This document shows, in pieces, positions 17,831-26,326 of a stretch of DNA of 64,000 bases. Location of the stretch: positions 248,001 through 312,000 of the forward strand of contig CAXXRP010000015.1 of NCBI GenBank assembly GCA_963662375.2, in the 5' to 3' direction. This DNA is from UBA11612 sp963662375. GTDB taxonomy: Bacteria > Pseudomonadota > Alphaproteobacteria > Rhodospirillales > Rhodospirillaceae. A program made the position numbers and the translations under genes. Within the stretch, counting starts at the first letter, position 1, and each line of letters begins with the position of its first letter. Under the pieces are notes generated by a model that ran no database searches, was not told the DNA's origin, and was given only the letters and a program-made list of their open reading frames with translations.

Positions 17831-18286
17831 TCAGCGTGCGACGACGGGCGGTTTGCCGAGGGACATGCCGGCGTCAACGGTAATGAGTTGACCGGTGATG
17901 ACGTCGGCGACTTGCTCGGGCGTGCACACGGTGCCCAGGGCGGAGCCGTCGCTCCATTGTTTTTTCATGCGCTCGTAGCCGTCCTCGCCAATGCCGTCTT
18001 TGAGCCAGTGCCCCTGGATCATGCCCGGCAACACTGCGTTGACGCGGCCCCATTTTGAAAAAGCCGCATCGACCATGCGGCGGCAATGGGAGTCGTCGCT
18101 CACGTCCCCTTGAACGGCGAGTGCATCGCCGTAAGCGCGGCAGGTCTCTGCGACGGAGTCCGCCGCCGCCTTGCTTTTATTATAATTCACCAACACGTCG
18201 TAACCGTGGGCTGCGAGCCACTTGGCGCTAGCTGCGCCGACCCCAGTGCCCGCGCCGGTGATGATGGCCGCTTTTCTATCCGTCAT
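17831..18286 (-). pseudogene. Short-chain dehydrogenase with two in-frame internal deletions
   Basis: The N-terminal 80 residues are a normal SDR Rossmann half with the cofactor motif TGAGTGVG and the ...VQGDVSDD segment. After AFSKWGR the sequence jumps straight to VNAVLPGMIQG, which in SDRs lies about 90 residues later. The lost part contains the NNAG motif, the catalytic Ser and the YxxxK pair. A second gap follows: EQVADVI runs directly into TGQLITVDAG, skipping the roughly ten residues usually present. Both gaps keep the frame. The protein (151 residues) should be inactive. It starts 108 bases from the divergent TetR gene, a likely former regulator-target pair. Confidence 0.75.
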
Positions 18287-18393
18287 ATGTACCTATTGCC
18301 TTGACCATCGGGTCCTTCTCCGGCAGCCTACCTAACATTAGACATGCGCGACTTCATTTTAGACCGCGCTTAAATTTTCCTCAAGGTTCAACC

Positions 18394-18987
18394 GTGTCAG
18401 ACGCCGAAACCAGCCCATCGCGGCAGCGTGTCCTCGATTGCGCGGCCCGCCTGTTTCGCCAGCGGGGTTACGGCGCCACCAGCCTGCGTGACATCGCTGC
18501 GGAAAGCGGGATGAAGGCAGGGAGCCTCTATTACCACTTCGCGTCTAAGGACGAAATTGTCATCGACGTGCTCAACATCGGCGTGGCACGGGTGAACGAG
18601 GCGGTAAAAACGGCCGTGGCTAAGTTGTCCGCCGATGCGCCGCTAGGCGACGTGATCGATGTGTCCATTCACGAGCACTTACGGGCGTTGCACGAAATGG
18701 GCGATTACACCTCGGCAAACGTGCGGATCTTCGGCCAGGTCCCCGAAGCGGTGCGCGAGGCGCACAAGCCAACGCGCCGAACCTATGAGGAATACTGGGA
18801 AAAGCTGCTGACCAAAGCGGTGGCGTCCGGGGAGCTGCGCGCCGGCACCGATCCGCACCTTGTGTTGGCCCTGCTGATCGGCAGCCTCAACGCGACGCTG
18901 GAGTGGTTCGATCCGGGCAAAGGGCCTGTGGACCGGGTAGCGAAGGCATTCTCGGCCCTGGTGCGCCAGGGCATCGTCACCAATTAG
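18394..18987 (+). CDS. TetR-family transcriptional regulator
   Basis: About 197 residues from the GTG at 18394, chosen because it follows CAAGG and precedes the conserved region closely; the frame stays open upstream to 18301. The N-terminal helix-turn-helix is clear (RQRVLDCAARLFRQRGYGATS, SGMKAGSLYYHFASKDEI). The C-terminal half is a ligand-binding and dimerisation domain. It is divergent from the broken SDR gene, so it may once have controlled it; acyl-CoA or other lipid ligands are common in such regulators but not shown here. Confidence 0.88.
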   Translation: MSDAETSPSRQRVLDCAARLFRQRGYGATSLRDIAAESGMKAGSLYYHFASKDEIVIDVLNIGVARVNEAVKTAVAKLSADAPLGDVIDVSIHEHLRALHEMGDYTSANVRIFGQVPEAVREAHKPTRRTYEEYWEKLLTKAVASGELRAGTDPHLVLALLIGSLNATLEWFDPGKGPVDRVAKAFSALVRQGIVTN

Positions 18988-18989
18988 AA

Positions 18990-19099
18990 GGCTTTGTCAG
19001 ATTAAACCCAACCGGTCTGCGAAGGCCATGATATTGCGGCCCTCAGGCTGCAAGCTGCCGCCACTCAGCCAGAGCGGTTGGGTTTAATCTGACAAAGCC
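18990..19099. mobile_element. 110-bp MITE with 25-bp perfect inverted repeats, IS6-type derivative
   Basis: The element starts GGCTTTGTCAGATTAAACCC and ends with its exact 25-bp inverse. Its interior (CAGGCTGCAAGCTGCCGCCA) corresponds to the 3' end of an IS6-type transposase gene as in the complete copies further right. It begins three bases after the TetR stop. No 8-bp target duplication is visible. The following 19100-19359 shows no gene. Confidence 0.8.
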
Positions 19100-19359
19100 A
19101 AACCGAAGGCTGTCGAGAATCCCAGGAAAACCGTTGAACTTAATATCCGCGCATCAATAGGCATTTCTGCCTCCCATTCGAGCATAATCCACAACGGGGT
19201 GCCCGAAGGAAGCGGACGATTTTGAGAGCTGCCCTGAGAAGGTGGGGGGTGGCTCAACATCTAGGCGCACCCCCTATTTACTTGTCGCCAGGGGATAAAC
19301 GCCCTCAGACAATAGTCGAAATCCCTATTATTTCATTGTAAATTCTAATTGTCTTCAAC

Positions 19360-19959
19360 CTACTCGAAAGTATAATTCTCTGGAAGCTGGTCTTCCCTAG
19401 TACCTTCGGGGATCCACCATAGATCCAAAATTGTATATGTCGGAGCCTTGGTGTTAAAGATCGGGATGACCTTCATTCCAATCTCGGGTTCGCCCATGCA
19501 CAAATAGCCCATCAGGATTGTGCTGACCCCTTCGAATTCCACGTTAATGAACTTTAGGGGTCTGGGTAACAGGTTGAAAGCGCCAGTTCTCTCCGTGCTC
19601 ATAAAAGTGTGTATCTTGGATTTTTTTTTGGCTATATCGGTCATATCGATAACGGTTGCCTTCACCAGGCAGTCAGGACAGTGGATCCGGAAGGGCTGGA
19701 AGATTGATCCGTGTCCTTCTTCACAATCAGGATTATCACATCGGGTAGCCAGTAATTTACCCTCGCCCAGAGATTCAAAGAATATCGATTCACCGCCGTA
19801 GGCGTGAATATGAACAATATCCCTGGGATTTGTCACGCCCATCAGGCGCCCTTCCTCGTTCTTGATCGGTGTATTTGGTGAGGGGAAGTGGAACTTGGCG
19901 GATGGTATATATCTGTTCTTTACCACCCGCACTGTGCCTCGGTTTTCTGAACTGCTCAT
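19360..19959 (-). CDS. DUF35 OB-fold/zinc-ribbon protein, partner of the adjacent thiolase-like enzyme
   Basis: A 199-residue acyl-CoA-associated OB-fold protein. A zinc ribbon with Cys74, Cys79, Cys94 and Cys97 is followed by the OB fold (about residues 100-185, with KIHTFMSTERTGAF). Such proteins pair with SCP2-type thiolases, as ChsH2 does with the aldolase Ltp2. Its ATG overlaps the stop of the thiolase-like gene by four bases, which supports a stable complex. By eye it is AT-richer than the chromosome around it and uses more A/T-ending codons, which suggests transfer. Confidence 0.82.
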   Translation of the reverse strand: MSSSENRGTVRVVKNRYIPSAKFHFPSPNTPIKNEEGRLMGVTNPRDIVHIHAYGGESIFFESLGEGKLLATRCDNPDCEEGHGSIFQPFRIHCPDCLVKATVIDMTDIAKKKSKIHTFMSTERTGAFNLLPRPLKFINVEFEGVSTILMGYLCMGEPEIGMKVIPIFNTKAPTYTILDLWWIPEGTREDQLPENYTFE

Positions 19960-21386
19960 TCGAATGTGCCTCCTGAAAGTACATGATCCGGATGTTGTAG
20001 TATGGTGCAGGTCACGTGGGAACCGACCCCTGCGTGGCTAATGGCCAGCCCGCGTTTTGCCCCTTGGACCTGGAGGTCCTGCCAATCAGCGGGTTTTTTC
20101 CTGTTGAAGCGGGCCCACTTCTTTTCATCACCATGCATCTCGCCCCACCTGTTCCACAAGTGGTGCCCGACCTCGATCAACTGCATAATCCCGGTAGCGC
20201 CTACAGCGTGCATGCAGCCGATCAGTCCACCGGAAATATTGGCCGGAAGCTTACCGGGTTCTCCCGTTCTGGGATTGGTGTGATAACAATCTCCGGATTC
20301 AACGTAGGTCCTGCCCTCGCCGTAGGGCCGGATGCCGATGTCCTCGTAGGTTTGCATATCGCTGATGGTGAATGCGTCGTGCAATTCCACCAGGTCAAGG
20401 TCCTCGGTGGGATCATGGATGCCCGTCATTCCGTAGGCGTAGTAGGCAGCCATCCTGGCTGCCAGGAATCCGGTGAATCCGGGATACCGGCCACTGCCAG
20501 GGAATCTCTGCTCGAGATCGGCATACTGCTCCCTGGTTTCACTGGGCAGCAAGGGAATTTCCATGGGTCTTCTGTCAGCAGGTCTGAGCGTATGGCTGGC
20601 GGCCGCGATGTCTATCCTGAGCGGATTATCGGTCAGTTCAAAAGCGGTCTTTTCATCCGCGAGGATCGCTGCACTAGCTCCAACGGACATCAGGCAGCAG
20701 TCCAGCGCCCGCAGCGGATAGGCTACCACCGGGGAGTCAAGCACATCTTCCACGGTAATTCTCATTGGCGCCTGAGCGTAGGGATTGTGAACGGCGTAAC
20801 CTCTGTTCTTGACAGCGATCTCGGCCATTGTGCGTCTGAATGAATCTTCCTCTTTGCCAAACACCTGCCAGTACTTCTGCGCCATTACCGCGTAGTAACC
20901 GGTATAGATGTGACCGAGGGGTGTCTCCCAGTCCTTGTCCGCGGCACAGGAAATATAGTTGTTCCCCTCGTCTGTCGGTACCTCGTCCATCCTTTCCCAT
21001 CCCAGTGCCAGTACGCAGTCCGAATAGCCGGAGGCCACCGTCTTGTAAGCTTCCCACAGGGTTGAACCTCCCGTAGCGCCCCCGGTCTTGATACCAATAT
21101 TGCCCAGGGGATCCAGCCCCAGCCGGTCATGGATAACAGCTTCTCCCAGCAGTTGATCGCCGAAGTGGTCAGCAAAATGACCGTAGTAACAGGAATGAAT
21201 ATATTTCTTAAGCTGGTAGGGTGTGGCGCCAATGAATTCTGCGGCTTCCGTCAATGCGTCTATGCAGAGTTCTTCAGTCCTCTTGTCCGGGATAGCCCGA
21301 TCGAACTTGGACATACCTCCGGTTACCAGATAGACGGGTCTGGACATCTTTGGAATACGCAATTGCCTGTCACTAAATGTAATCAT
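19956..21386 (-). CDS. Thiolase-superfamily protein (SCP2/Ltp2-like), probable aldolase or acyltransferase
   Basis: A 476-residue thiolase-fold protein. At the place where thiolases have the nucleophilic Cys (CASGG), this protein reads GGATGGS, so the Cys is replaced by Gly in my alignment by eye. The C-terminal GCMHAVGATG block keeps a Cys and His. Loss of the nucleophile and the coupled DUF35 gene recall Ltp2-type aldolases that cleave steroid side chains, rather than acetyl-CoA acetyltransferases. The true substrate is unknown. Gene style is unlike its neighbours, and the pair lies between IS6-type relics. Confidence 0.8.
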   Translation of the reverse strand: MITFSDRQLRIPKMSRPVYLVTGGMSKFDRAIPDKRTEELCIDALTEAAEFIGATPYQLKKYIHSCYYGHFADHFGDQLLGEAVIHDRLGLDPLGNIGIKTGGATGGSTLWEAYKTVASGYSDCVLALGWERMDEVPTDEGNNYISCAADKDWETPLGHIYTGYYAVMAQKYWQVFGKEEDSFRRTMAEIAVKNRGYAVHNPYAQAPMRITVEDVLDSPVVAYPLRALDCCLMSVGASAAILADEKTAFELTDNPLRIDIAAASHTLRPADRRPMEIPLLPSETREQYADLEQRFPGSGRYPGFTGFLAARMAAYYAYGMTGIHDPTEDLDLVELHDAFTISDMQTYEDIGIRPYGEGRTYVESGDCYHTNPRTGEPGKLPANISGGLIGCMHAVGATGIMQLIEVGHHLWNRWGEMHGDEKKWARFNRKKPADWQDLQVQGAKRGLAISHAGVGSHVTCTILQHPDHVLSGGTFE

Positions 21387-21433
21387 AAATGTTTTCCTCT
21401 CAACCTCGATTTAGGTCTGATTGCTTGTTTTGT

Positions 21434-21530
21434 TCACGGCATAGATTCCTTGAACAATTCACGACTAATCAACATCCTGCGGATCTCACTCGTTCCCGCA
21501 CCTGTCTGTGGCGAATTAACGCTCAAGCAG
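21434..21530 (-). pseudogene. C-terminal remnant of an acyl-CoA dehydrogenase
   Basis: The minus strand reads VNSPQTGAGTSEIRRMLIS then RELFKESMP and a stop at 21434-21436. The GTSEIRR-x-LI-x-REL pattern is the usual end of acyl-CoA dehydrogenases. The rest of the gene is missing; an IS6-type relic begins at 21577. It would have been co-transcribed ahead of the thiolase-like and DUF35 genes, so the block was an acyl-CoA degradation operon. Confidence 0.65.
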
Positions 21531-21576
21531 CGATGGCTAGATGCTACAAGCGTCGACAGGGTACTGACAAATTAAG

Positions 21577-21680
21577 AGCATTGTCAGAGGAAACCCAACT
21601 GGTTTGCAGAAACCATGATGCAACTAATTTCGGGCGAAGTCTTGAAATAGCAGAAGGGATCGCTCATCCGAGGATGCACC
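21577..21680. mobile_element. Degenerate IS6-type relic (both ends, middle lost)
   Basis: AGCATTGTCAGAGGAAACCC resembles the left terminus of the MITE at 18990. Near 21640-21675 the sequence CTTGAAATAGCAGAAGGGAT matches the transposase 5' end of the complete IS6-type copies read in reverse. The coding middle is gone. With the 18990 MITE it brackets the thiolase/DUF35 block. Confidence 0.6.
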
Positions 21681-21702
21681 CAACCCGCCAACCATCGCCT
21701 TC

Positions 21703-21900
21703 TTGCGTGATCGGAACGGCTGTCCTGGCCTTCGCCTGTTCTGCAACAACCACAAATGCCACCACTACAAGACTGTGACTTCGGAGAAACTTGGCAAGTC
21801 AGATAACACGCCAGCCATAGCCATACGCTTTCGGTGCTCTAAGTGTGGGAGGAGGGATGTGGATACAATGCCCGATTGGCCGACGGTGCCAATTAGAACG
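21703..21900 (+). pseudogene. Zinc-ribbon protein remnant
   Basis: The plus-strand frame from TTG 21703 encodes GLRLFCNNHKCHHYKTV, then FRCSKCGRRDVDTMPDW. Two CxxC-like knuckles plus the ending DxxPDW recall small alphaproteobacterial zinc-ribbon proteins. The frame has no own stop and runs antisense into the acyl-CoA dehydrogenase gene, so its 3' end was probably lost in a rearrangement near 21890. Function unknown. Confidence 0.4.
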
Positions 21901-23091
21901 TTACCGGTTGGTCGGGGGCATACGCTTCGCGACTTCCTCGAGCATCACCTCGGTGGCGCCGCCGCCGACGGACTGCACGCGGGCATCACGCACCATGCGT
22001 TCGATGGCGCTCTCCTGGATGTAGCCGAAGCCGCCGTGGAATTGCTGGCATGTGTACATGACCTCGTTCACCAACTCGCCGCACAATGCCTTGACCATCG
22101 ATACCTCGCGCACACATTCGCGTCCCTGCGCGTCCATCCAAGCCGTGCGGTAAACCAACTGCTTCGCGGCCTCCACTTTGGCTGCAAGCATGGACAGGCG
22201 CTGGCGGATGGTTTGTTTTTCCCATAGTGGCGCACCGAAGGCCTTGCGTTCGCGCACGTAGTCCAGCGTCATGGCGATAGCGGCCTGGGCCTCGCCCATG
22301 CACTGCGCGCCGAGAACCATGCGCTCGTTTTGAAAATTACGCATAACGGCATAGAAGCCTTTGTTTTCTTCGCCGAGCAAGTTGGCGGTGGGTACACGGC
22401 AATTATCGAAGATAAGCTCGGCTGTATCCGAGGAGTGCCAGCCTTGTTTCTTCAGGGCCCGGCCCACGGAAAATCCAGGCATGCCTTTCTCGACGATGAA
22501 CATGGAGATTCCGCGCGTGCCTTTGACCATGGTGTCTGTCTTGGCGGCAATAAAATACACGTCAGCGTGTACGCCGTTGGTGATGAAAAATTTCGTGCCG
22601 TTGAGAACGTAGTCGTCGCCATCGCGCTTGGCTGTGGTGCGGATGCCGGCGACGTCTGAACCGGCGTCGGGTTCGGTGACGCCGACGGCGGAAATCTTGT
22701 TACCGGCAATAAGATCCGGCAAATATTTCTTTACCTGCTCGGGGCTACCGGCGTTTACTAAATGGGGCGAAGCCATGTCCGTGTGCACCAGAACGGTGAT
22801 AGCGAATCCGCCGAAGGTGGATTTCCCCAATTCTTCGGCCAGGACGGCGGTGGCGACGGTATCCATCTCGCTGCCACCATATTGCTCGGGATAGCGGATA
22901 CCAAACATACCGAGGCTGCCCATTTTGCGCAGAACATCGCGCGGGATCATGCCGGCCTCTTCCCACGCCTCTCCGTTGGGTTTGACTTCTTCCTCAACGA
23001 ATCTGCGGATTTGGTCGCGTAGCAGAACGTGCTCTTCACGGAACCACGGGTCTTCTGTGGACGAGTGATCGGCGGCGGCGTTAAGGGGCAT
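21901..23091 (-). CDS. Acyl-CoA dehydrogenase
   Basis: A 396-residue FAD enzyme that oxidises acyl-CoA to enoyl-CoA and hands electrons to ETF. Start ATG 23089-23091 is preferred over a TTG 15 bases upstream because GGAAGAG lies six bases before it. Seen are VTEPDAGSDVAGIRTTA in the FAD-binding middle domain and the C-terminal helical domain with QFHGGFGYIQESAIERMVRD; the Glu in QESAIER region would fit the short/branched-chain catalytic type. It diverges from the racemase gene over a 102-base gap. The downstream electron acceptor ETF-QO is encoded at 56.8 kb. Confidence 0.92.
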   Translation of the reverse strand: MPLNAAADHSSTEDPWFREEHVLLRDQIRRFVEEEVKPNGEAWEEAGMIPRDVLRKMGSLGMFGIRYPEQYGGSEMDTVATAVLAEELGKSTFGGFAITVLVHTDMASPHLVNAGSPEQVKKYLPDLIAGNKISAVGVTEPDAGSDVAGIRTTAKRDGDDYVLNGTKFFITNGVHADVYFIAAKTDTMVKGTRGISMFIVEKGMPGFSVGRALKKQGWHSSDTAELIFDNCRVPTANLLGEENKGFYAVMRNFQNERMVLGAQCMGEAQAAIAMTLDYVRERKAFGAPLWEKQTIRQRLSMLAAKVEAAKQLVYRTAWMDAQGRECVREVSMVKALCGELVNEVMYTCQQFHGGFGYIQESAIERMVRDARVQSVGGGATEVMLEEVAKRMPPTNR

Positions 23092-23193
23092 GGCGATCTC
23101 TTCCAATCTATGTGTTCGGAAAAAAGAATCTGGCGCTAATGGGCGAGGGATGTTTACTTGCCGAATCCTATTGGTGTCCAGAAGGAAGCGTCA

Positions 23194-24378
23194 ATGTCGG
23201 AGTCCTATGCCGCGACCCGCGGCCCCCTTGCAGGGGTAAAAATCGTCGAAATGGCAGCTATCGGCCCGGTGCCGTTTTGCGGCATGGCCCTCGCGGACAT
23301 GGGCGCGGAGGTGATTAGCGTGGAACGCATGTTAAATGCAAAATTTGGCATTGAAGTAGAAAATAAATTCAATTGCATGGGCCGCGGCAAGAAATCCATT
23401 GCCGTAGATCTGAAGCAGCCGGAGGGCGTTGGGTTGGTGCGCCGCTTGATCGCCGATGGCGATGCGGTGATCGAGGGCTTTCGCCCGGACGTCATGGACC
23501 GCCTCGGCCTTGGCCCTGAAGCATGCCTAGCGGACAATCCGCGGCTGGTGTTCGGCCGGAGCAGCGGCTGGGGGGATAATGATGGGCCCTTTGCGCTGAT
23601 GGCGAGCCACGACATCAATTACCTAGGCCTAAGTGGGTGTCTAGCGGCGATGGGTTTGAAGGGACCGCCGCCGCCTCCCTTGAATCTGGTCGGAGATTTC
23701 GGCGGCGCGGCTATGCACCTTTTGATCGGCGTGATCGCCGGGCTCTATGCGGCCAAAATCACCGGTAAGGGGCAGGTGGTCAGCGCTAGCATTTCCGACG
23801 GTACGCTGGGCCTGATGCCCATGCCCTATGGATTGCTTGCTGCCGGGCGGTGGTCACTGGAGCGCGGCCAAAATTACCTGGATGGCGGCGCGCCGTTCTA
23901 CCGTACTTATGAAACTAGTGACGGTCGCTATATGGCCGTGGGCGCCATCGAGCGGAAATTCTTTCTCGAGCTGCTGAGCAAGCTAAATCTGAAAAGGGAG
24001 GTCGATGCCGCGCGGCAGAACGAACGCGCCACCTGGCCAGAGATGACGGCGTTGTTCGAAAGGACGTTTGCGCAGAAAACCCGCAACGACTGGAGCAAGC
24101 TCTTTGAGGGCTCGGACGCGTGCGTGACGCCAGTGCTCGACATGTCCGAGGCGCCTGACCATCCGCAGCAGGTCGCCGCCGAAGCCTTTATGGAGATCAA
24201 CGGCGTGCGCCAGCCAACGCCAGTGCCGAAGTTCTCGGTGATGCGGCATAAGCCGACGGTCGGGGCGCCGGAGATCGGGGCCCATACCCAGGAGGTCCTA
24301 GCTCGACTCGGTTACGGCGAAAAGGAAATCGAGGCGTTCAGCCAAAGCGGCCTTATCCTCAGAGATTCGGCGGCCTAG
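23194..24378 (+). CDS. CoA-transferase family III protein, alpha-methylacyl-CoA racemase-like
   Basis: A 394-residue class III CoA-transferase-fold protein starting at ATG 23194, with AGGAAG eight bases upstream. The segment KIVEMAAIGPVPFCGMALAD is typical of AMACR rather than CaiB transferases, and the expected catalytic residues are visible as His in ASHDINY, Asp in LVGDFGG and Glu in YETSDGR. It would interconvert R and S 2-methylacyl-CoAs so that branched chains can enter beta-oxidation. This fits its neighbour, a divergent acyl-CoA dehydrogenase. Confidence 0.88.
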   Translation: MSESYAATRGPLAGVKIVEMAAIGPVPFCGMALADMGAEVISVERMLNAKFGIEVENKFNCMGRGKKSIAVDLKQPEGVGLVRRLIADGDAVIEGFRPDVMDRLGLGPEACLADNPRLVFGRSSGWGDNDGPFALMASHDINYLGLSGCLAAMGLKGPPPPPLNLVGDFGGAAMHLLIGVIAGLYAAKITGKGQVVSASISDGTLGLMPMPYGLLAAGRWSLERGQNYLDGGAPFYRTYETSDGRYMAVGAIERKFFLELLSKLNLKREVDAARQNERATWPEMTALFERTFAQKTRNDWSKLFEGSDACVTPVLDMSEAPDHPQQVAAEAFMEINGVRQPTPVPKFSVMRHKPTVGAPEIGAHTQEVLARLGYGEKEIEAFSQSGLILRDSAA

Positions 24379-24379
24379 G

Positions 24380-24712
24380 ATGATGTTCGGACTTCGCGTA
24401 CTGTCGAAACTCAAGATACTGCGCGGCACGCCGCTCGATTTTTTTGGCCTGCAGGACCAACGGCGCATGGAGCGCACGCTGATCGGCGAGTATGAAAGCG
24501 TGCTACGCGATCTTATGGGCGGGCTGACGCCGGCCAACTATGACCTCGCCGTGCAGATCGCGATGTTGCCACAGAAAATGCGCGGCTATGGACACGTCAA
24601 ACAGAAGGCCGTGCGCGAAGTCAAAAAAATGCAAGAGCAGATGCTGGCGGATTTTAGAGAAACGCCGGATATGGCCAAGGCGCTCGAACGCCAGACCGCT
24701 CCCGTCGCATAA
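24380..24712 (+). pseudogene. C-terminal fragment of indolepyruvate ferredoxin oxidoreductase (DUF6537)
   Basis: The 110 residues match only the last part of the >1100-residue fused indolepyruvate:ferredoxin oxidoreductase: LSKLKILRGTPLDFFG, RRMERTLIGEYE and LPQKMRGYGHVKQKAVREV are its DUF6537 tail. The TPP-binding and gamma domains are absent. It begins one base after the racemase stop, so a deletion seems to have removed about 90% of the gene up to that point. It might still be translated as a small protein, but no function for the tail alone is known to me. Confidence 0.6.
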
Positions 24713-24745
24713 CACCGCGGGAGCCTAAGAGGGAGACACCATCAT

Positions 24746-26182
24746 ATGGCAACGGTACTCGCCGCTCACGGCCCGCCGCCGCATCTCGCCGCCGCATTGG
24801 CCGCATTGCAGACGATGCTGGGCGACCGACTGTCCACAGCTCATGCGGTGCGCGAACAGCACGGCAAGGACATCTCCTATCATCCTGCCGCGTTGCCCGA
24901 CGCTGTTTCTTTTGCTGAATCCGCCGAAGAGGTGGCGGAGATCGTCAAGGTGTGCGCGCGCCACGCCATTCCCATTATTCCCTTCGGGACCGGCACGTCC
25001 CTGGAGGGTCATATCGCTGCGCCCCTCGGCGGGTTGTCCCTTGATGTCAGCAGGTTGGACAAAATCGTTGCGGTTCATACTGAGGACTTGGACGCGGTCG
25101 TACAGCCGGGGGTGACCCGCAAGGCACTTAATACGCATTTGCGCGACACCGGTTTGTTTTTTCCTATCGACCCCGGCGCCGATGCGTCTTTGGGCGGCAT
25201 GGCGTCGACCCGGGCCTCGGGGACCAACGCGGTGCGCTATGGCACGATGCGCGAGAATGTTATGGCGCTGCAGGTTGTCACGGCGGATGGGCGAATCATG
25301 CGGACGGGCGGCCGGGCGCGAAAATCCGCTGCCGGCTACGATTTAACGCGGCTGTTCGTCGGCTCCGAGGGCACTTTGGGGATTATTACCGAGGTCACGT
25401 TGCGGCTGTACGGTATTCCCGAAAAGATTGCCGCGGCTGTGTGCGCGTTCGATTCTCTGAAGGGCGCGGTCGATACGGTGATTTCCACCATCCAGTTAGG
25501 CATTCCCATAGCACGCATCGAACTTATGGATGATCAGCAAATGCGTATTCTAAATACCTACGCCAAGTTGGGATATCCGGAGAAAAATACGCTATTTATG
25601 GAGTTCCACGGCACGGACGCCGCCGTGACCGAACAGGCCGAAATGGTTCAGGACATCGCGTCGGACAACGGCGGTGGCAATTTCTCCTGGACAACTGACG
25701 CAGAGGAGCGCTCGAAGCTGTGGCAAGCGCGTCATGACGTGGCGTGGGCCAACAAAGAAGATAAGCCCGGTTGGGGGTTTTGGGCGACAGATGTTTGCGT
25801 GCCCATTTCGCGGCTAGCCGACGTGATTTTAGCGACCAAAGAAGATGTTCAGAAGGAGCAGCTTACCGCGCCGCTCGTCGGCCATGTTGGAGACGGTAAC
25901 TTTCATATGACAATTATGGTCAAGCCGGACGACCCCCAATATCTGGAGCGTGTCGAGGCGATCAACGATCGTATGATCGAGCGGGCATTGGCGGCGGGCG
26001 GGACGTGCACGGGCGAGCACGGCATCGGATTGGGTAAGATGAAATTCCTTCGCGCCGAGCACGGCGAAAGCGTGCAGCTGATGCAGGACATTAAGCAGGC
26101 GCTGGACCCGCAAAATATTATGAATCCGTCGAAAATTTTCGGGCCGTCCGCCGGGTCACGCCTGCATTTAGAACGAAATTAA
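24746..26182 (+). CDS. FAD-linked oxidase, D-lactate dehydrogenase (cytochrome) type
   Basis: A 478-residue flavoprotein of the GlcD/DLD family. The FAD-binding PCMH domain carries IPFGTGTSLEGH and DPGADASLGGMASTRASGTN, followed by SEGTLGIITEVTLRLYG; the C-terminal cap has HVGDGNFHMTI and GEHGIGLGK, the metal-site region of D-lactate and glycolate oxidases. It probably oxidises D-lactate or another D-2-hydroxyacid and passes electrons to a cytochrome or quinone. The start has a strong GAGGGAGA site. It is the third rightward gene after the racemase and the DUF6537 fragment. Confidence 0.88.
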   Translation: MATVLAAHGPPPHLAAALAALQTMLGDRLSTAHAVREQHGKDISYHPAALPDAVSFAESAEEVAEIVKVCARHAIPIIPFGTGTSLEGHIAAPLGGLSLDVSRLDKIVAVHTEDLDAVVQPGVTRKALNTHLRDTGLFFPIDPGADASLGGMASTRASGTNAVRYGTMRENVMALQVVTADGRIMRTGGRARKSAAGYDLTRLFVGSEGTLGIITEVTLRLYGIPEKIAAAVCAFDSLKGAVDTVISTIQLGIPIARIELMDDQQMRILNTYAKLGYPEKNTLFMEFHGTDAAVTEQAEMVQDIASDNGGGNFSWTTDAEERSKLWQARHDVAWANKEDKPGWGFWATDVCVPISRLADVILATKEDVQKEQLTAPLVGHVGDGNFHMTIMVKPDDPQYLERVEAINDRMIERALAAGGTCTGEHGIGLGKMKFLRAEHGESVQLMQDIKQALDPQNIMNPSKIFGPSAGSRLHLERN

Positions 26183-26326
26183 CAAAAACGTTGTTTGCGC
26201 CAACGGGTGTTCAGTGTGGCGGCCTACGAGAATTGGGGATGCGATGATAAAAAGAGAGGCCCAATGTATGTGTATGTAGTCGGCATGGCCGCATTCCATG
26301 CCAAACGGAAGCCGAATTTTTAGAAT

